A stretch of DNA of 64,000 bases, taken from contig JAFQJB010000007.1 of assembly GCA_017397305.1 (NCBI GenBank), positions 1 through 64,000 of the forward strand, read 5' to 3'. Within the stretch, counting starts at the first letter, position 1; each line of letters starts with the position of its first letter. Both the position numbers and the translations under genes were made by a program. This DNA is from Clostridia bacterium (lineage in GTDB: Bacteria; Bacillota; Clostridia; Christensenellales; Borkfalkiaceae). Under the pieces are notes generated by a model. It was given only the letters and a program-made list of their open reading frames with translations. It was not told the DNA's origin and ran no database searches. Below are positions 17,234-26,321 of this stretch, one piece after another.

Positions 17234-19819
17234 ATGGGACTTTCACCAATGATGCAACATTATTTGCAAGTTAAAGAAGCGCACAAAGACTGCGTTATCT
17301 TTTATAGGCTGGGCGACTTTTACGAAATGTTTTTCGACGATGCCGTAAAAGTTTCCGCTCTTTTAGATTTAACCTTAACCGGTAGAGATTGCGGGCTTAA
17401 AGAACGCGCACCAATGTGCGGTGTCCCTTTTCATGCTGCCGACCTTTATATATCAAAACTCGTTTCACTAGGTGAAAAGGTCGCTATTTGCGAACAATTA
17501 ACCTCACCAAACGGTAAAGACCTTGTTAAACGCGACGTGGTTAAAATTGTTACGGCTGGTACCGTTACCACCAACGAACTTATAGACGAAAAGAGTAACA
17601 ACTTTATAGGCTCGGTTTACACCTCTAACAAAAATTGCGCTTTCTCTTGGGCTGACATCACCACTGGTGAATTTTTCGTTCGTGCGTTTAAGGGCGAAAA
17701 AGCAATTAGCGAACTTGTCGATTGCTTGGTTAGAATTTCACCCGTAGAGATTATTTGCAATCGTGAAGCGGAGGATATCTTTTCGCAATCACCACTTGTT
17801 ACACACGGTGTATTGCCTCGTTTTTCACAATATACTGAAAGCGAATTTGATATTTCACACGCAAGACACTCTTTAGAAGAACAATTTGACGTTTTGACGC
17901 TTGAACCCTTCGGCATCGAAAAGGAAAAGGAATGTATATCTGTTGCTGGTGCACTTATTGCGTACCTTAAGCAAACACAAAAACATGCACTTATCAATAT
18001 TAACACCATAAAACTTGAAAATCCTAACCAAATGATGATGCTAGACGTCAATGCGATAAGGAATTTAGAACTTACCAAAACCTTAAAAGACGGCAAGAGA
18101 TATGGTTCACTCTTATGGCTTTTGGATAAAACAAAAACCAGCATGGGAGCAAGAAAGTTGCAAGGCTGGATTTTATCCCCGCTAAACGACGCAAATGCTA
18201 TAAATTATCGCCTAGATGCAGTGGAAAGTTTATACAACAACACACTGATTAGGCAAAGTTTATCGTCCTTTTTAACGTCGGTTAGAGACGTTGGGAGGTT
18301 GACTGGTAAAATTTCAAATAACAACCTTCTTCCAAAAGATTGTTTGGCACTAAAAAACTCGCTCGAAGTTTTACCTAACGTAAAATTCCAATTACTCGGT
18401 ATAGAGTCGACGTTTATTGAAGATATAAGCCGTGCTTTATACGACTATTCTTCTACGATAAACCTAATCTCTTCAGCAATCGACGAAGATTGTTCAAACT
18501 CACTTAAAGACGGCGGATTTATCAAGGAAGGGTATTCTGCTGAACTTGACGAGCTTAAAAATTTGAGCAAAAACAGCAAAAAATGCCTTGCCGAGATTGA
18601 GAGTAGGGAAAGGGAAAACACAGGAATTAAAACGCTAAAAATCAGTTATAACCGCGTTTTTGGTTACTATATTGAAGTGTCAAAATCGTTCAAGGATAAA
18701 GTTCCTTATGAATATGAACGTAAACAAACTTTGGCAAACGCCGAAAGATACGTTACCGAAGAACTTAAAGAGTTAGAGGTAAAACTTTTATCTTCTGAAG
18801 AGCGGGCTTTGGCAATCGAAAACAAAATTTTTAACGATATAAAGCAAACTCTTGCACAAAAAATCCCCGAACTCAAAGAGACGGCGGATGCTATTGCGTG
18901 TCTTGACGTAATTTTATCGTTAGCGACCGTTGCGCGTGAAAATTCTTACTCTAGACCTGATATTGTTAGTGGCGGTGAAACGCTTGATATTGTCGAGGGT
19001 AGACACCCTGTAATCGAAGCCATTTCAAAGCAACACTTTGTTCCAAACGATTGTTTGCTTGATAGCGATGAAAATCGTACAATGATTTTAACTGGACCGA
19101 ACATGGCGGGAAAAAGCACCTATATGCGCCAAACGGCATTAATTACGTTGATGGCACACGTCGGTTCGTTCGTCCCCGCAAAAGAGGCAAAAATTCCGTT
19201 AACTGATAAAATCTTTACTAGAATTGGAGCGAGCGATAACTTAATTTCCGACCAAAGTACGTTTATGGTGGAAATGACTGAAGTAGCAAACATCTTGCAC
19301 AATGCAACTGAAAATAGCCTTTTGATTCTTGACGAAATCGGTAGGGGAACAAGCACCTACGATGGATTAAGTATTGCATGGGCGGTCGTTGAATACATTA
19401 ACGAGAAGGTTAAGGCTAAAACAATGTTTGCAACCCATTATCACGAACTTACAGAACTTGAAGGGGTGATGAGTGGTGTTAAAAACTATAAAGTTTCAGT
19501 AAAAGAGATGCAAAACGGCATTATCTTCTTGCGTAAAATCGCAAGGGGCGGAACGAATAAGAGTTTCGGTATTGAAGTTGCTGAACTTGCGGGTGTTTCA
19601 AAATTAGTTACCGATAGAGCGAGAAAAATTTTGAAAAAACTTGAAGCAAACGACATTGCAAGCGGTAAAATCAAAATCGACAATCAAACGACGACGCCCG
19701 CGCCAAAGTTATGTGAAACTGAAAGAATTATCAAAGATTTAGATATAAACAACCTTTCACCAATGCAAGCATTTAACGTTCTTGCCGATTTACACGATAA
19801 AATTTCTAACAAGAAGTAA
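17234..19819 (+). CDS. mutS: DNA mismatch repair protein MutS
   Basis: An 861-residue full-length MutS. The mismatch-probing Phe-x-Glu region lies in FYRLGDFYEMFFDDA, followed by connector, lever and clamp domains. The ATPase has Walker A GPNMAGKSTYMRQ and Walker B LLILDEIGRGTSTYDGLSIAW with the signature region before it. The C-terminal helix-turn-helix region (about 800-861) is present. It begins 7 bases after miaB and mutL follows after 3 bases, so the repair pair is co-expressed. Confidence 0.98.
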   Translation: MGLSPMMQHYLQVKEAHKDCVIFYRLGDFYEMFFDDAVKVSALLDLTLTGRDCGLKERAPMCGVPFHAADLYISKLVSLGEKVAICEQLTSPNGKDLVKRDVVKIVTAGTVTTNELIDEKSNNFIGSVYTSNKNCAFSWADITTGEFFVRAFKGEKAISELVDCLVRISPVEIICNREAEDIFSQSPLVTHGVLPRFSQYTESEFDISHARHSLEEQFDVLTLEPFGIEKEKECISVAGALIAYLKQTQKHALININTIKLENPNQMMMLDVNAIRNLELTKTLKDGKRYGSLLWLLDKTKTSMGARKLQGWILSPLNDANAINYRLDAVESLYNNTLIRQSLSSFLTSVRDVGRLTGKISNNNLLPKDCLALKNSLEVLPNVKFQLLGIESTFIEDISRALYDYSSTINLISSAIDEDCSNSLKDGGFIKEGYSAELDELKNLSKNSKKCLAEIESRERENTGIKTLKISYNRVFGYYIEVSKSFKDKVPYEYERKQTLANAERYVTEELKELEVKLLSSEERALAIENKIFNDIKQTLAQKIPELKETADAIACLDVILSLATVARENSYSRPDIVSGGETLDIVEGRHPVIEAISKQHFVPNDCLLDSDENRTMILTGPNMAGKSTYMRQTALITLMAHVGSFVPAKEAKIPLTDKIFTRIGASDNLISDQSTFMVEMTEVANILHNATENSLLILDEIGRGTSTYDGLSIAWAVVEYINEKVKAKTMFATHYHELTELEGVMSGVKNYKVSVKEMQNGIIFLRKIARGGTNKSFGIEVAELAGVSKLVTDRARKILKKLEANDIASGKIKIDNQTTTPAPKLCETERIIKDLDINNLSPMQAFNVLADLHDKISNKK

Positions 19820-19822
19820 TTT

Positions 19823-21688
19823 ATGAGCAAAATTAACATTTTAAGTAGCAAAATTTACAATAGAATAGCGGCTGGCGAAGTTGTTGAAAGACCTGCATCG
19901 GTCGTTAAAGAGTTGGTGGAAAACTCTATCGATGCGGGGGCAACAAGCATTTCGGTAGAAATAGAAAGTGGTGGAATTTCATCAATAAAAATTACCGATA
20001 ACGGCTGTGGTATTGAAAAAAGTGAGTTAAATAAAGCCCTTTTACCACATGCGACAAGCAAGATTTCAACCTTAAAAGACCTTGACAACATTTTGTCGCT
20101 AGGTTTCCGTGGTGAAGCACTTGCAAGTATTGCATCCGTTTCTAAAATCTCTATCGAGTCAAAACCTGCAACGCAAGAAATGGGGGCTAAAATCAGTGCT
20201 GAAGGCGGTGATATGAGCGAAATTATCGACTGCGGTATGGTAGACGGAACGATTATCACGGTAAATAATCTATTCTTTAACACCCCTGCAAGAGAAAAAT
20301 TCCTTAAAACGCCTAGGTCGGAAGAAGGGGAAATATCCTCTATAATGTCAAAGTTTATACTTGGCAACCCAAATATCTCATTTAAGTACGTAGCCGACGG
20401 AAAAACTATTTATCAATCGTATGGCGACGGACTTGAATCAGCCTTCGTTTGCATTTACGGAGTAGACACCATAAACGAATGCTTTTATATCGATACCGAA
20501 AAGAACGGCATTAAAGTTAAGGGTTATATAGGCAAACACCACTTTACAAAAGGGAATAGGACCTACCAAACAACCTTTATTAACGGTAGATATATTATAA
20601 ACCAAACCATTTCCGCCTCGATTTCTAACGCGTACGCTTCTTATTTAATGAAGAGGCAATATCCTTTTTACGTTTTATCTATAAGTTTACCTTCAGAGAT
20701 AGTGGACGTTAACGTGCACCCCAATAAACTTGACGTAAGATTTTCCAATAACCAAATTATTTACGGCACCATTTATTCGGTTGTATCAAAAGTTTTAGAC
20801 GGGAGCAGTGAGGCATTAAACATAGTCGCAAATAATCAGCAAAATACTATCGAAAAACCTATCGATTATGTTACACAAAATAAAGAATTCGCCTCAAATT
20901 ACCCAAGGAAAAGCAAGGGTAATTCTAGTTACACTTTAGATAAAATAACGTTCAGCGATGCATATAAATCAAGCGGTATTAAATTTGATAAAATTGAAGA
21001 ATCAAAGCCCGCGGTTGATATTTTTGCTGAAAATAAAGCCTTTTTAGAAAAACTTGAACAAGAAAAAAAGCAAAGGCTTATTGATGAGGCGGAGCAAAAA
21101 ACTATACAAATTGATAGAGAACTTAAATATATAGGGCAAGTATTAAACACATATCTTATCCTAGACGATGGACAAGATGTTTATTTTGTTGACCAACACG
21201 CAGCACACGAACGCATTTTGTTCGATAAAATAAATCAAACGTACAAGGATGGAAAAATTATTACCCAACCATTGCTTTTGCCTTACGTGTTAAATGCGAA
21301 CAATGAAGAATTTGAATTTTTGAGTGAAAAACTTGAAGTTTTTGCAAAAATGGGTATAGAAATTAGCGAATTTGGTAGAAATTCCTTTAAAATTTCGGCT
21401 GTGCCAACTTTTTTAGCCGATATGAATTTGGAAAAATTCTTTTCATCCGTGCTAAACGACTTAAATTCTTTCAAAGCACTAACGATAAATGAACTTTTAC
21501 AAGAAAAACTTGCACAAAAGGCGTGCAAATCAGCGATAAAATCGGGGGATAAGCTTAGCGAAATTCAAATTAAAACGCTAATCGATACCTTAAAAGGCAA
21601 TATTGGACTAAAGTGTCCTCACGGCCGTCCAGTCGCAATTAAAATCACCAGAACGGAAATAGACAAATGGTTCAAGAGAATTCTTTAG
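19823..21688 (+). CDS. mutL: DNA mismatch repair protein MutL (endonuclease type)
   Basis: A 621-residue MutL. The N-terminal GHKL ATPase has ELVENSIDAGA, ITDNGCGIE and FRGEALASIASVS; a variable linker runs from about 330 to 430. The C-terminal domain carries DQHAAHERILFDKI, ACKSAI and CPHGRP, the metal-binding motifs of nicking MutL proteins, as expected for a bacterium without MutH. Its last 22 bases overlap the start of miaA in another frame. Confidence 0.97.
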   Translation: MSKINILSSKIYNRIAAGEVVERPASVVKELVENSIDAGATSISVEIESGGISSIKITDNGCGIEKSELNKALLPHATSKISTLKDLDNILSLGFRGEALASIASVSKISIESKPATQEMGAKISAEGGDMSEIIDCGMVDGTIITVNNLFFNTPAREKFLKTPRSEEGEISSIMSKFILGNPNISFKYVADGKTIYQSYGDGLESAFVCIYGVDTINECFYIDTEKNGIKVKGYIGKHHFTKGNRTYQTTFINGRYIINQTISASISNAYASYLMKRQYPFYVLSISLPSEIVDVNVHPNKLDVRFSNNQIIYGTIYSVVSKVLDGSSEALNIVANNQQNTIEKPIDYVTQNKEFASNYPRKSKGNSSYTLDKITFSDAYKSSGIKFDKIEESKPAVDIFAENKAFLEKLEQEKKQRLIDEAEQKTIQIDRELKYIGQVLNTYLILDDGQDVYFVDQHAAHERILFDKINQTYKDGKIITQPLLLPYVLNANNEEFEFLSEKLEVFAKMGIEISEFGRNSFKISAVPTFLADMNLEKFFSSVLNDLNSFKALTINELLQEKLAQKACKSAIKSGDKLSEIQIKTLIDTLKGNIGLKCPHGRPVAIKITRTEIDKWFKRIL

Positions 21689-22596
21689 ATAAAATCATTA
21701 TAATTTGCGGTCCCACGGCATCGGGCAAAACGGCACTCGCTGTGGAATGCGCGAAATTATTAAATAGCGAGGTCATTTCTGCCGATTCTATGTATATCTA
21801 TAAAGGGCTAGATATCGGCACGGCAAAACCTACCGATGAGGAAAAAGATGGGATAGTGCACCATTTGATTGACGTCGCTAACCCAAGCGAGCATTCTTTT
21901 ACCGTAAGCGATTATAAACGCATTGCCGAGCCTATTCTTCTCGATATGCTATCCCGCGGAAAGACACCTATCGTTTGCGGTGGAACAGGTTTTTATATAA
22001 ATTCGCTAATCTATGACCTTTCTTACGGAAAAGGTGGGGAAAACCTTGTCGCACGTGAAAAATACAAGGCGTTAGCAAGTCAATTTGGAAACGAGCACGT
22101 TTATAAAATTTTAGCCGACAAAGACCCTGATAGTGCCGAAAGACTGCATTATAACGATATAAAACGCGTAATAAGGGCGCTTGAAATTTATGAAAATGGT
22201 TTCAAAAAGTCTGAACTAAATGACCAAATGACACCAAAACACGATTATAATGCGTATTTTATTGATTGGGATAGGGAAGTTTTGTACAAAAGAATAAACG
22301 AGCGGGTTGATTTTATGGTCGATAACGGCTTAATTGATGAAGTGAAATCTCTTCTTAATAGTGGAATCAAAGCCGACCAACAATGCATGCAAGGTATTGG
22401 CTATAAAGAAACCATAGAATACTTAAACGGCAACCTTACCATTGACGAGTTGAAAGAACTTATTAAGTTAAACACTAGGCACTACGCAAAAAGGCAACTG
22501 ACTTTCTTTAGAAGAATGCCCAATTTAACTCCGCTACCCCCAGACACCATTCACAACCTAGCAAAAAGGATAATTAGAGATTATGATAGACGTTAA
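21667..22596 (+). CDS. miaA: tRNA dimethylallyltransferase MiaA
   Basis: A 309-residue prenyltransferase that makes i6A37, the substrate of MiaB encoded at the operon head. The P-loop GPTASGKTALAVECA, the SADSMYIYKGLDIGTAKP block, GGTGFYINSL and QCMQGIGYKE are all present. The start at 21667 lies inside mutL, giving a 22-base overlap; this start is needed to include the P-loop with a normal N-terminus. It overlaps the next gene by 14 bases. Confidence 0.97.
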   Translation: MVQENSLDKIIIICGPTASGKTALAVECAKLLNSEVISADSMYIYKGLDIGTAKPTDEEKDGIVHHLIDVANPSEHSFTVSDYKRIAEPILLDMLSRGKTPIVCGGTGFYINSLIYDLSYGKGGENLVAREKYKALASQFGNEHVYKILADKDPDSAERLHYNDIKRVIRALEIYENGFKKSELNDQMTPKHDYNAYFIDWDREVLYKRINERVDFMVDNGLIDEVKSLLNSGIKADQQCMQGIGYKETIEYLNGNLTIDELKELIKLNTRHYAKRQLTFFRRMPNLTPLPPDTIHNLAKRIIRDYDRR

Positions 22597-23794
22597 TTTG
22601 ATAGAAAATTGCGAAAAAAAATTAGAAAAACAATTTAGGCGCTTTGAACAAGTTGCTCTTTTTAACCAAGAAAAAGTGTTAAACGCCTTCAAGAAAAACA
22701 AACTTGCACTCCGTCATTTTTCCGCAACTAGCGGATATGGTTACGGAGACGAGGGAAGGGACACTCTAAATCTTGTTGTAGCCGACGTATTTAATGCTGA
22801 GAGTGCAATTTGTTCGCCCAACATCGTTTCGGGCACACACGCACTTTCCTTGTGTTTATACGGCGTATTACGCCCCAATGATAAAGTTTTATGTATCACT
22901 GGCGAACCTTACGATACACTTAGAGACATTGTTTACGGCCAAGGTAACGGCTCACTTAAAGATTATAATATAACTTTTACCGCATTGCCGTTAAAAAACG
23001 ATGCAATCGACAAGCAAAAAATAGAGGAATACATTAAGGAAAACGGATTTCCAAAAATGATTTATCTTCAACGTTCAAGAGGTTACGAATGGCGAAACGC
23101 ATTGCGTATTTTTGAGATTGAAGACATTGTTTCTTATATAAAATCACTTGGTTTTTCGGGCTGTATCATGCTCGATAACTGCTACGGCGAATTTTTAGAA
23201 GAAAGAGAAGCCACCGAAGTTGGCGTCAACTTAATGGCGGGTTCTTTAATTAAGAACTTAGGCGGTGGAATCGCCCCAACGGGCGGTTACGTTGTCGGGG
23301 ATAAGTTATACGTAGATATGGTGCAAAATCGCCTTACAGCGCCCTCAATCGGTGGAGAGGTTGGTTCATATATGGGCGGATACCAAGCCTTTTTCCAAGG
23401 CATATTTATGGCGCCACACGTGGTTTTGCAATCACTAAAAGGAACCTGCCTTTTCGGTGCGGTACTAAATGAACTTGGATACCAAACTTCACCGTCACTA
23501 GACGAACACCCAGGCGATATAATTAGGGCTATAAAGTTTAACAATGCCGAAAAATTGATTTCCTTTATTCAAACCATACAAAAAAATTCACCAATCGATA
23601 GTTACGTCGATGCACTACCTTGGGCAATGCCGGGGTATGAAGACGAGGTTATTATGGCTGCTGGGTGTTTTGTTCAAGGCTCTTCAATCGAACTTTCTGC
23701 CGACGCACCAATAAAACCGCCTTATATTGCATACTTGCAAGGCGGACTTACTTTTGAACATTGTAAAATAGCACTTAAAAACCTAAATTTATAA
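22583..23794 (+). CDS. PLP-dependent lyase, aluminium-resistance / YnbB family
   Basis: A 403-residue fold-type I PLP enzyme of the family annotated as aluminium resistance or methionine gamma-lyase-like. SGTHALSLCLYGVL, the Asp of MLDNCYGEFLEE and the probable PLP lysine in AGSLIKNLGGGIAPTGGYVVG are visible. The real substrate of this family is not established. It is commonly the last gene behind miaA in Firmicutes and often followed by lexA or glnR, as here. It overlaps miaA by 14 bases and ends just before a bidirectional terminator. Confidence 0.88.
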   Translation: MIDVNLIENCEKKLEKQFRRFEQVALFNQEKVLNAFKKNKLALRHFSATSGYGYGDEGRDTLNLVVADVFNAESAICSPNIVSGTHALSLCLYGVLRPNDKVLCITGEPYDTLRDIVYGQGNGSLKDYNITFTALPLKNDAIDKQKIEEYIKENGFPKMIYLQRSRGYEWRNALRIFEIEDIVSYIKSLGFSGCIMLDNCYGEFLEEREATEVGVNLMAGSLIKNLGGGIAPTGGYVVGDKLYVDMVQNRLTAPSIGGEVGSYMGGYQAFFQGIFMAPHVVLQSLKGTCLFGAVLNELGYQTSPSLDEHPGDIIRAIKFNNAEKLISFIQTIQKNSPIDSYVDALPWAMPGYEDEVIMAAGCFVQGSSIELSADAPIKPPYIAYLQGGLTFEHCKIALKNLNL

Positions 23795-23795
23795 G

Positions 23796-23826
23796 AAAAA
23801 GACTGCTAAAAGCAGTCTTTTTTAGT
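23796..23826. terminator. bidirectional terminator between the miaA operon and lexA
   Basis: AAAAAGACTGCT pairs with AGCAGTCTTTTTT around an AAA loop (stem about 23796-23820). The A-run on one side and T-run on the other let it serve the plus-strand operon and the converging lexA. Confidence 0.88.
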
Positions 23827-23840
23827 ATAGTAAATTTTAA

Positions 23841-24431
23841 TTAAAATTTTCTCATCAACCCCTTAACAACGCCCAAAATTTGAACGTTATCAAAAATCAT
23901 ATCTTTCATCGTATCGTTTTCTGGGTGGAGAATAATTTTATCGTTCTTAATAAAAAACCTTTTAATAGTTGCACTATCCTCAACGAGCGCAACCACGATT
24001 TCGCCGTTATTTGCCGTGTTTTGACGGGTTACAATTACCATGTCTTTGTCATAAATACCCGCATTTATCATGCTGTCTCCCTGAACTCTTAGTGCAAATT
24101 TTTCCCCATTAAAATCAAAATCATCGGGGAGAGGGCAGTAGCCTTCAAGATTTTCAACGGCAAAAATCGGTTCACCCGCACGAACGGTACCGATAATTGG
24201 AACAGACTTATATTCTAAAGGTTTACGGATAGAAAATGCGCGTTTTTTTAAGGGTGCTTTTTCCAAAAGTCCGCGTTCTTTAAGCTTTTCTAAGTAAGAA
24301 TAGGCACTTGCCGTCGATTTTATCGAACATTTTTCGCAAATTTCCCTAATAGACGGGGGAAAACCTTTTTCGTTAAAAAAATCTAACGCAAAGGCATAGA
24401 CTTGATTAATTTTATCTTCAGTACGTTTCAT
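23841..24431 (-). CDS. lexA: SOS repressor LexA
   Basis: A 196-residue repressor with an N-terminal winged helix (PPSIREICEKCSIKSTASAYSYLEKL) and a self-cleaving C-terminal domain. The cleavage bond Ala85-Gly86 in VRAGEP, catalytic Ser120 in QGDSMI and Lys157 in ATIKRF are all intact. A LexA-box-like palindrome overlaps its promoter, so autoregulation is expected. The predicted transcription start coincides with the ATG, and no Shine-Dalgarno sequence is present, which suggests a leaderless message. Confidence 0.96.
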   Translation of the reverse strand: MKRTEDKINQVYAFALDFFNEKGFPPSIREICEKCSIKSTASAYSYLEKLKERGLLEKAPLKKRAFSIRKPLEYKSVPIIGTVRAGEPIFAVENLEGYCPLPDDFDFNGEKFALRVQGDSMINAGIYDKDMVIVTRQNTANNGEIVVALVEDSATIKRFFIKNDKIILHPENDTMKDMIFDNVQILGVVKGLMRKF

Positions 24432-24437
24432 AATTTT

Positions 24438-24466
24438 ATTTTAACACCAAAAAATACAAAAGTCAA
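24438..24466 (-). promoter_or_regulatory. lexA promoter
   Basis: On the minus strand TTGACT (plus 24461-24466) and TAAAAT (plus 24438-24443) are 17 bases apart. The expected start is about 24431, the A of the lexA ATG. The -35 overlaps the LexA box. Confidence 0.7.
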
Positions 24467-24477
24467 ACAAATGTTCG
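24464..24477. promoter_or_regulatory. LexA box (SOS operator)
   Basis: CAAACAAATGTTCG, on the other strand CGAACATTTGTTTG, matches the Gram-positive SOS consensus (CGAAC, four bases, GTTYG). It overlaps the lexA -35 and sits about 65 bases before the divergent Cys-rich gene. Confidence 0.85.
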
Positions 24478-24542
24478 TATTTTTTATCGCTTAAACTGTA
24501 CACTTTTTTTAAAAATATGTTATAATAGGATAGAGGTGAATT

Positions 24543-24725
24543 ATGAAATACGAAAAATGTGAACTTTATGATAGAGAATGTATCGAATGTGGGGAATGTG
24601 ATAGGTGCGACTTGGATAAAAACAAGATATGTGATAGTTGCGGTAAGTGTTTGGAAACTGATGCTAGTTATTCGGGCATAAAAATCACAAAAATTATAAT
24701 GGATACGAATAATAAAGAACAGTAG
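24543..24725 (+). CDS. 60-residue cysteine-rich protein, probable metal or Fe-S binder
   Basis: A small protein I do not recognise by name. Eight cysteines fall in two clusters: C13-x2-C16-x2-C19-x2-C22 and C30-x2-C33-x2-C36, plus C6. That is enough for two [4Fe-4S] clusters or zinc sites. Acidic residues surround them and the C-terminal third has no Cys. The ribosome site AGAGGTG and a TATAAT (24521-24526) precede it; its -35 is poor. It is divergent from lexA across an SOS operator and may be damage-inducible, which is inference. A terminator follows. Confidence 0.75.
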   Translation: MKYEKCELYDRECIECGECDRCDLDKNKICDSCGKCLETDASYSGIKITKIIMDTNNKEQ

Positions 24726-24747
24726 TAAATTACTACTGTTATTTTGT
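24718..24747 (+). terminator. terminator of the Cys-rich gene
   Basis: AACAGTAGTA (24718-24727) pairs with TACTACTGTT (24731-24740) around AAT, followed by ATTTTGTTT. The stem starts inside the gene's last codons. Confidence 0.82.
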
Positions 24748-24759
24748 TTATAAATGCTA

Positions 24760-26130
24760 TTATATCATTAGCTTTGGGTCCAAAATTTTATCAATATCTT
24801 CCTCACTCATGATATTGTGTTTAAGTGCAACTTCTTTTATTGTAAGATTGGTTCTCAATGCTTCTTTTGCGATTTCTGCAGACTTTTTATAACCAATATA
24901 GGGGCAAAGAGCAGTTACAATTCCTACACTATTATTAAGTAATTCTGAACATCTAATTTTATTTGCCTTTATTCCTAAAACGCAATTATTAGTAAGTGTT
25001 TTTACAGCATTCGCTAAGCAAGTTAAGGATTCAAATATTTTATAGAAAATAATAGGTTCAAATGCATTCAGTTCAAGCTGACCACCTTCGGCAGCCATAC
25101 TTATTGTCACGTCGTTACCAATTACAGCAAAAGCAACTTGAGAAACGACCTCTGGAATTACGGGATTTACTTTACCCGGCATTATTGAAGAACCATTTTG
25201 CATTGCAGGCAATATTATTTCTGATATGCCAGTTTTTGGTCCACTTGCCATAAGTCTAAAATCATTGCACATTTTTGATAGGGTAATAGCGCAAGTTTTT
25301 AATGCCCCCGAGACATGTACAAATGCATCTAAATTTTGCGTACTATCAATTAAATTGTCAGCTTTTTTAAGTTTGTAGTTTGTTATAGTTGATAACTCAT
25401 CAATAATATACGATAAATAACTTTCACTAGTGTTAATTGAAGTTCCTATCGCTGTACCGCCAATATTTACGTAGAATATTTCTTCTAACGATTGTTTTAT
25501 CAACCTGCTACACCTTTTAATAGCTGAGGAATAAGCAGAAAATTCTTGCCCCAACTTTATAGGTACGGCGTCTTCCAATTGCGTTCTTCCCATCTTTATA
25601 ATATCGTTAAACTCTATAGCTTTCGAATCAAGCGCATTTGTTAGTCTATCGATTTCAAATAATAAATAATTAGACAAGTCAATTATAGTTAATTTACCAG
25701 CAGTTGGAACAACATCGTTTGTCGACTGAGACATGTTAACGTGGTCGTTAGGGTGGCATATATACTCGCCCAAATTTCCACCCAAAATTTCAGTCGCACG
25801 ATTTGCAATAACTTCATTAACGTTCATATTGACTGTTGTACCCGCACCACCTTGAATGGCATCCGTTATAAACTCCTTGTCAAATTTCCCCTCCAACACT
25901 TCGTTGCAAGCCATAATGATAGCATTTGCATAACTTTTATTTAGTTTATTTGCCTTTTGGTTCGAAACTGCTGCAGCTTTTTTTATTTTTGTAATATTAT
26001 AAATGAAATTTTTGTTCATTAGATTGCCACTAATATTAAAATTTTGCGCGCCTCTCAAACTTTGAACACCATAATATGCATAATATGGAACGTCTAACGT
26101 ACCTACTGAGTCACTTTCTTTTCTAAACAA
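24760..26130 (-). CDS. aspA: aspartate ammonia-lyase (aspartase)
   Basis: A 456-residue member of the fumarase/aspartase superfamily, converting aspartate to fumarate and ammonia. The signature GSSIMPGKVNP, TSTN-type QSTNDVVPTA, and the N-terminal PYYAYYGVQSLRGAQNF typical of AspA rather than FumC are seen. I place the start at TTG 26130-26128, eight bases after GGAGG; an in-frame TTG further upstream lies at the Shine-Dalgarno site itself. Divergent from an Lrp-type regulator, likely its controller. Confidence 0.9.
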   Translation of the reverse strand: MFRKESDSVGTLDVPYYAYYGVQSLRGAQNFNISGNLMNKNFIYNITKIKKAAAVSNQKANKLNKSYANAIIMACNEVLEGKFDKEFITDAIQGGAGTTVNMNVNEVIANRATEILGGNLGEYICHPNDHVNMSQSTNDVVPTAGKLTIIDLSNYLLFEIDRLTNALDSKAIEFNDIIKMGRTQLEDAVPIKLGQEFSAYSSAIKRCSRLIKQSLEEIFYVNIGGTAIGTSINTSESYLSYIIDELSTITNYKLKKADNLIDSTQNLDAFVHVSGALKTCAITLSKMCNDFRLMASGPKTGISEIILPAMQNGSSIMPGKVNPVIPEVVSQVAFAVIGNDVTISMAAEGGQLELNAFEPIIFYKIFESLTCLANAVKTLTNNCVLGIKANKIRCSELLNNSVGIVTALCPYIGYKKSAEIAKEALRTNLTIKEVALKHNIMSEEDIDKILDPKLMI

Positions 26131-26266
26131 CGTTTTATCCTCCAAATGATTTTCGCAAAGAGTATATCACCAAAAATATAAAGTTGTATCAAAAACATCG
26201 AAAAAGAAAAATTTATTTATTTTATAAAATATATTAAGCAAAATTTTAATAATATAAAGAAATTTA

Positions 26267-26295
26267 TTGATTTTTTTTGCAAAAATAAATATAAT
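26267..26295 (+). promoter_or_regulatory. promoter of the Lrp-type regulator
   Basis: TTGATT (26267-26272) and TATAAT (26290-26295) with 17-base spacing, 27 bases before the ATG and preceded by very A+T-rich DNA shared with the divergent aspA. Confidence 0.7.
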
Positions 26296-26321
26296 TTAAA
26301 AAAATAGAGGTTAGTTATAAA

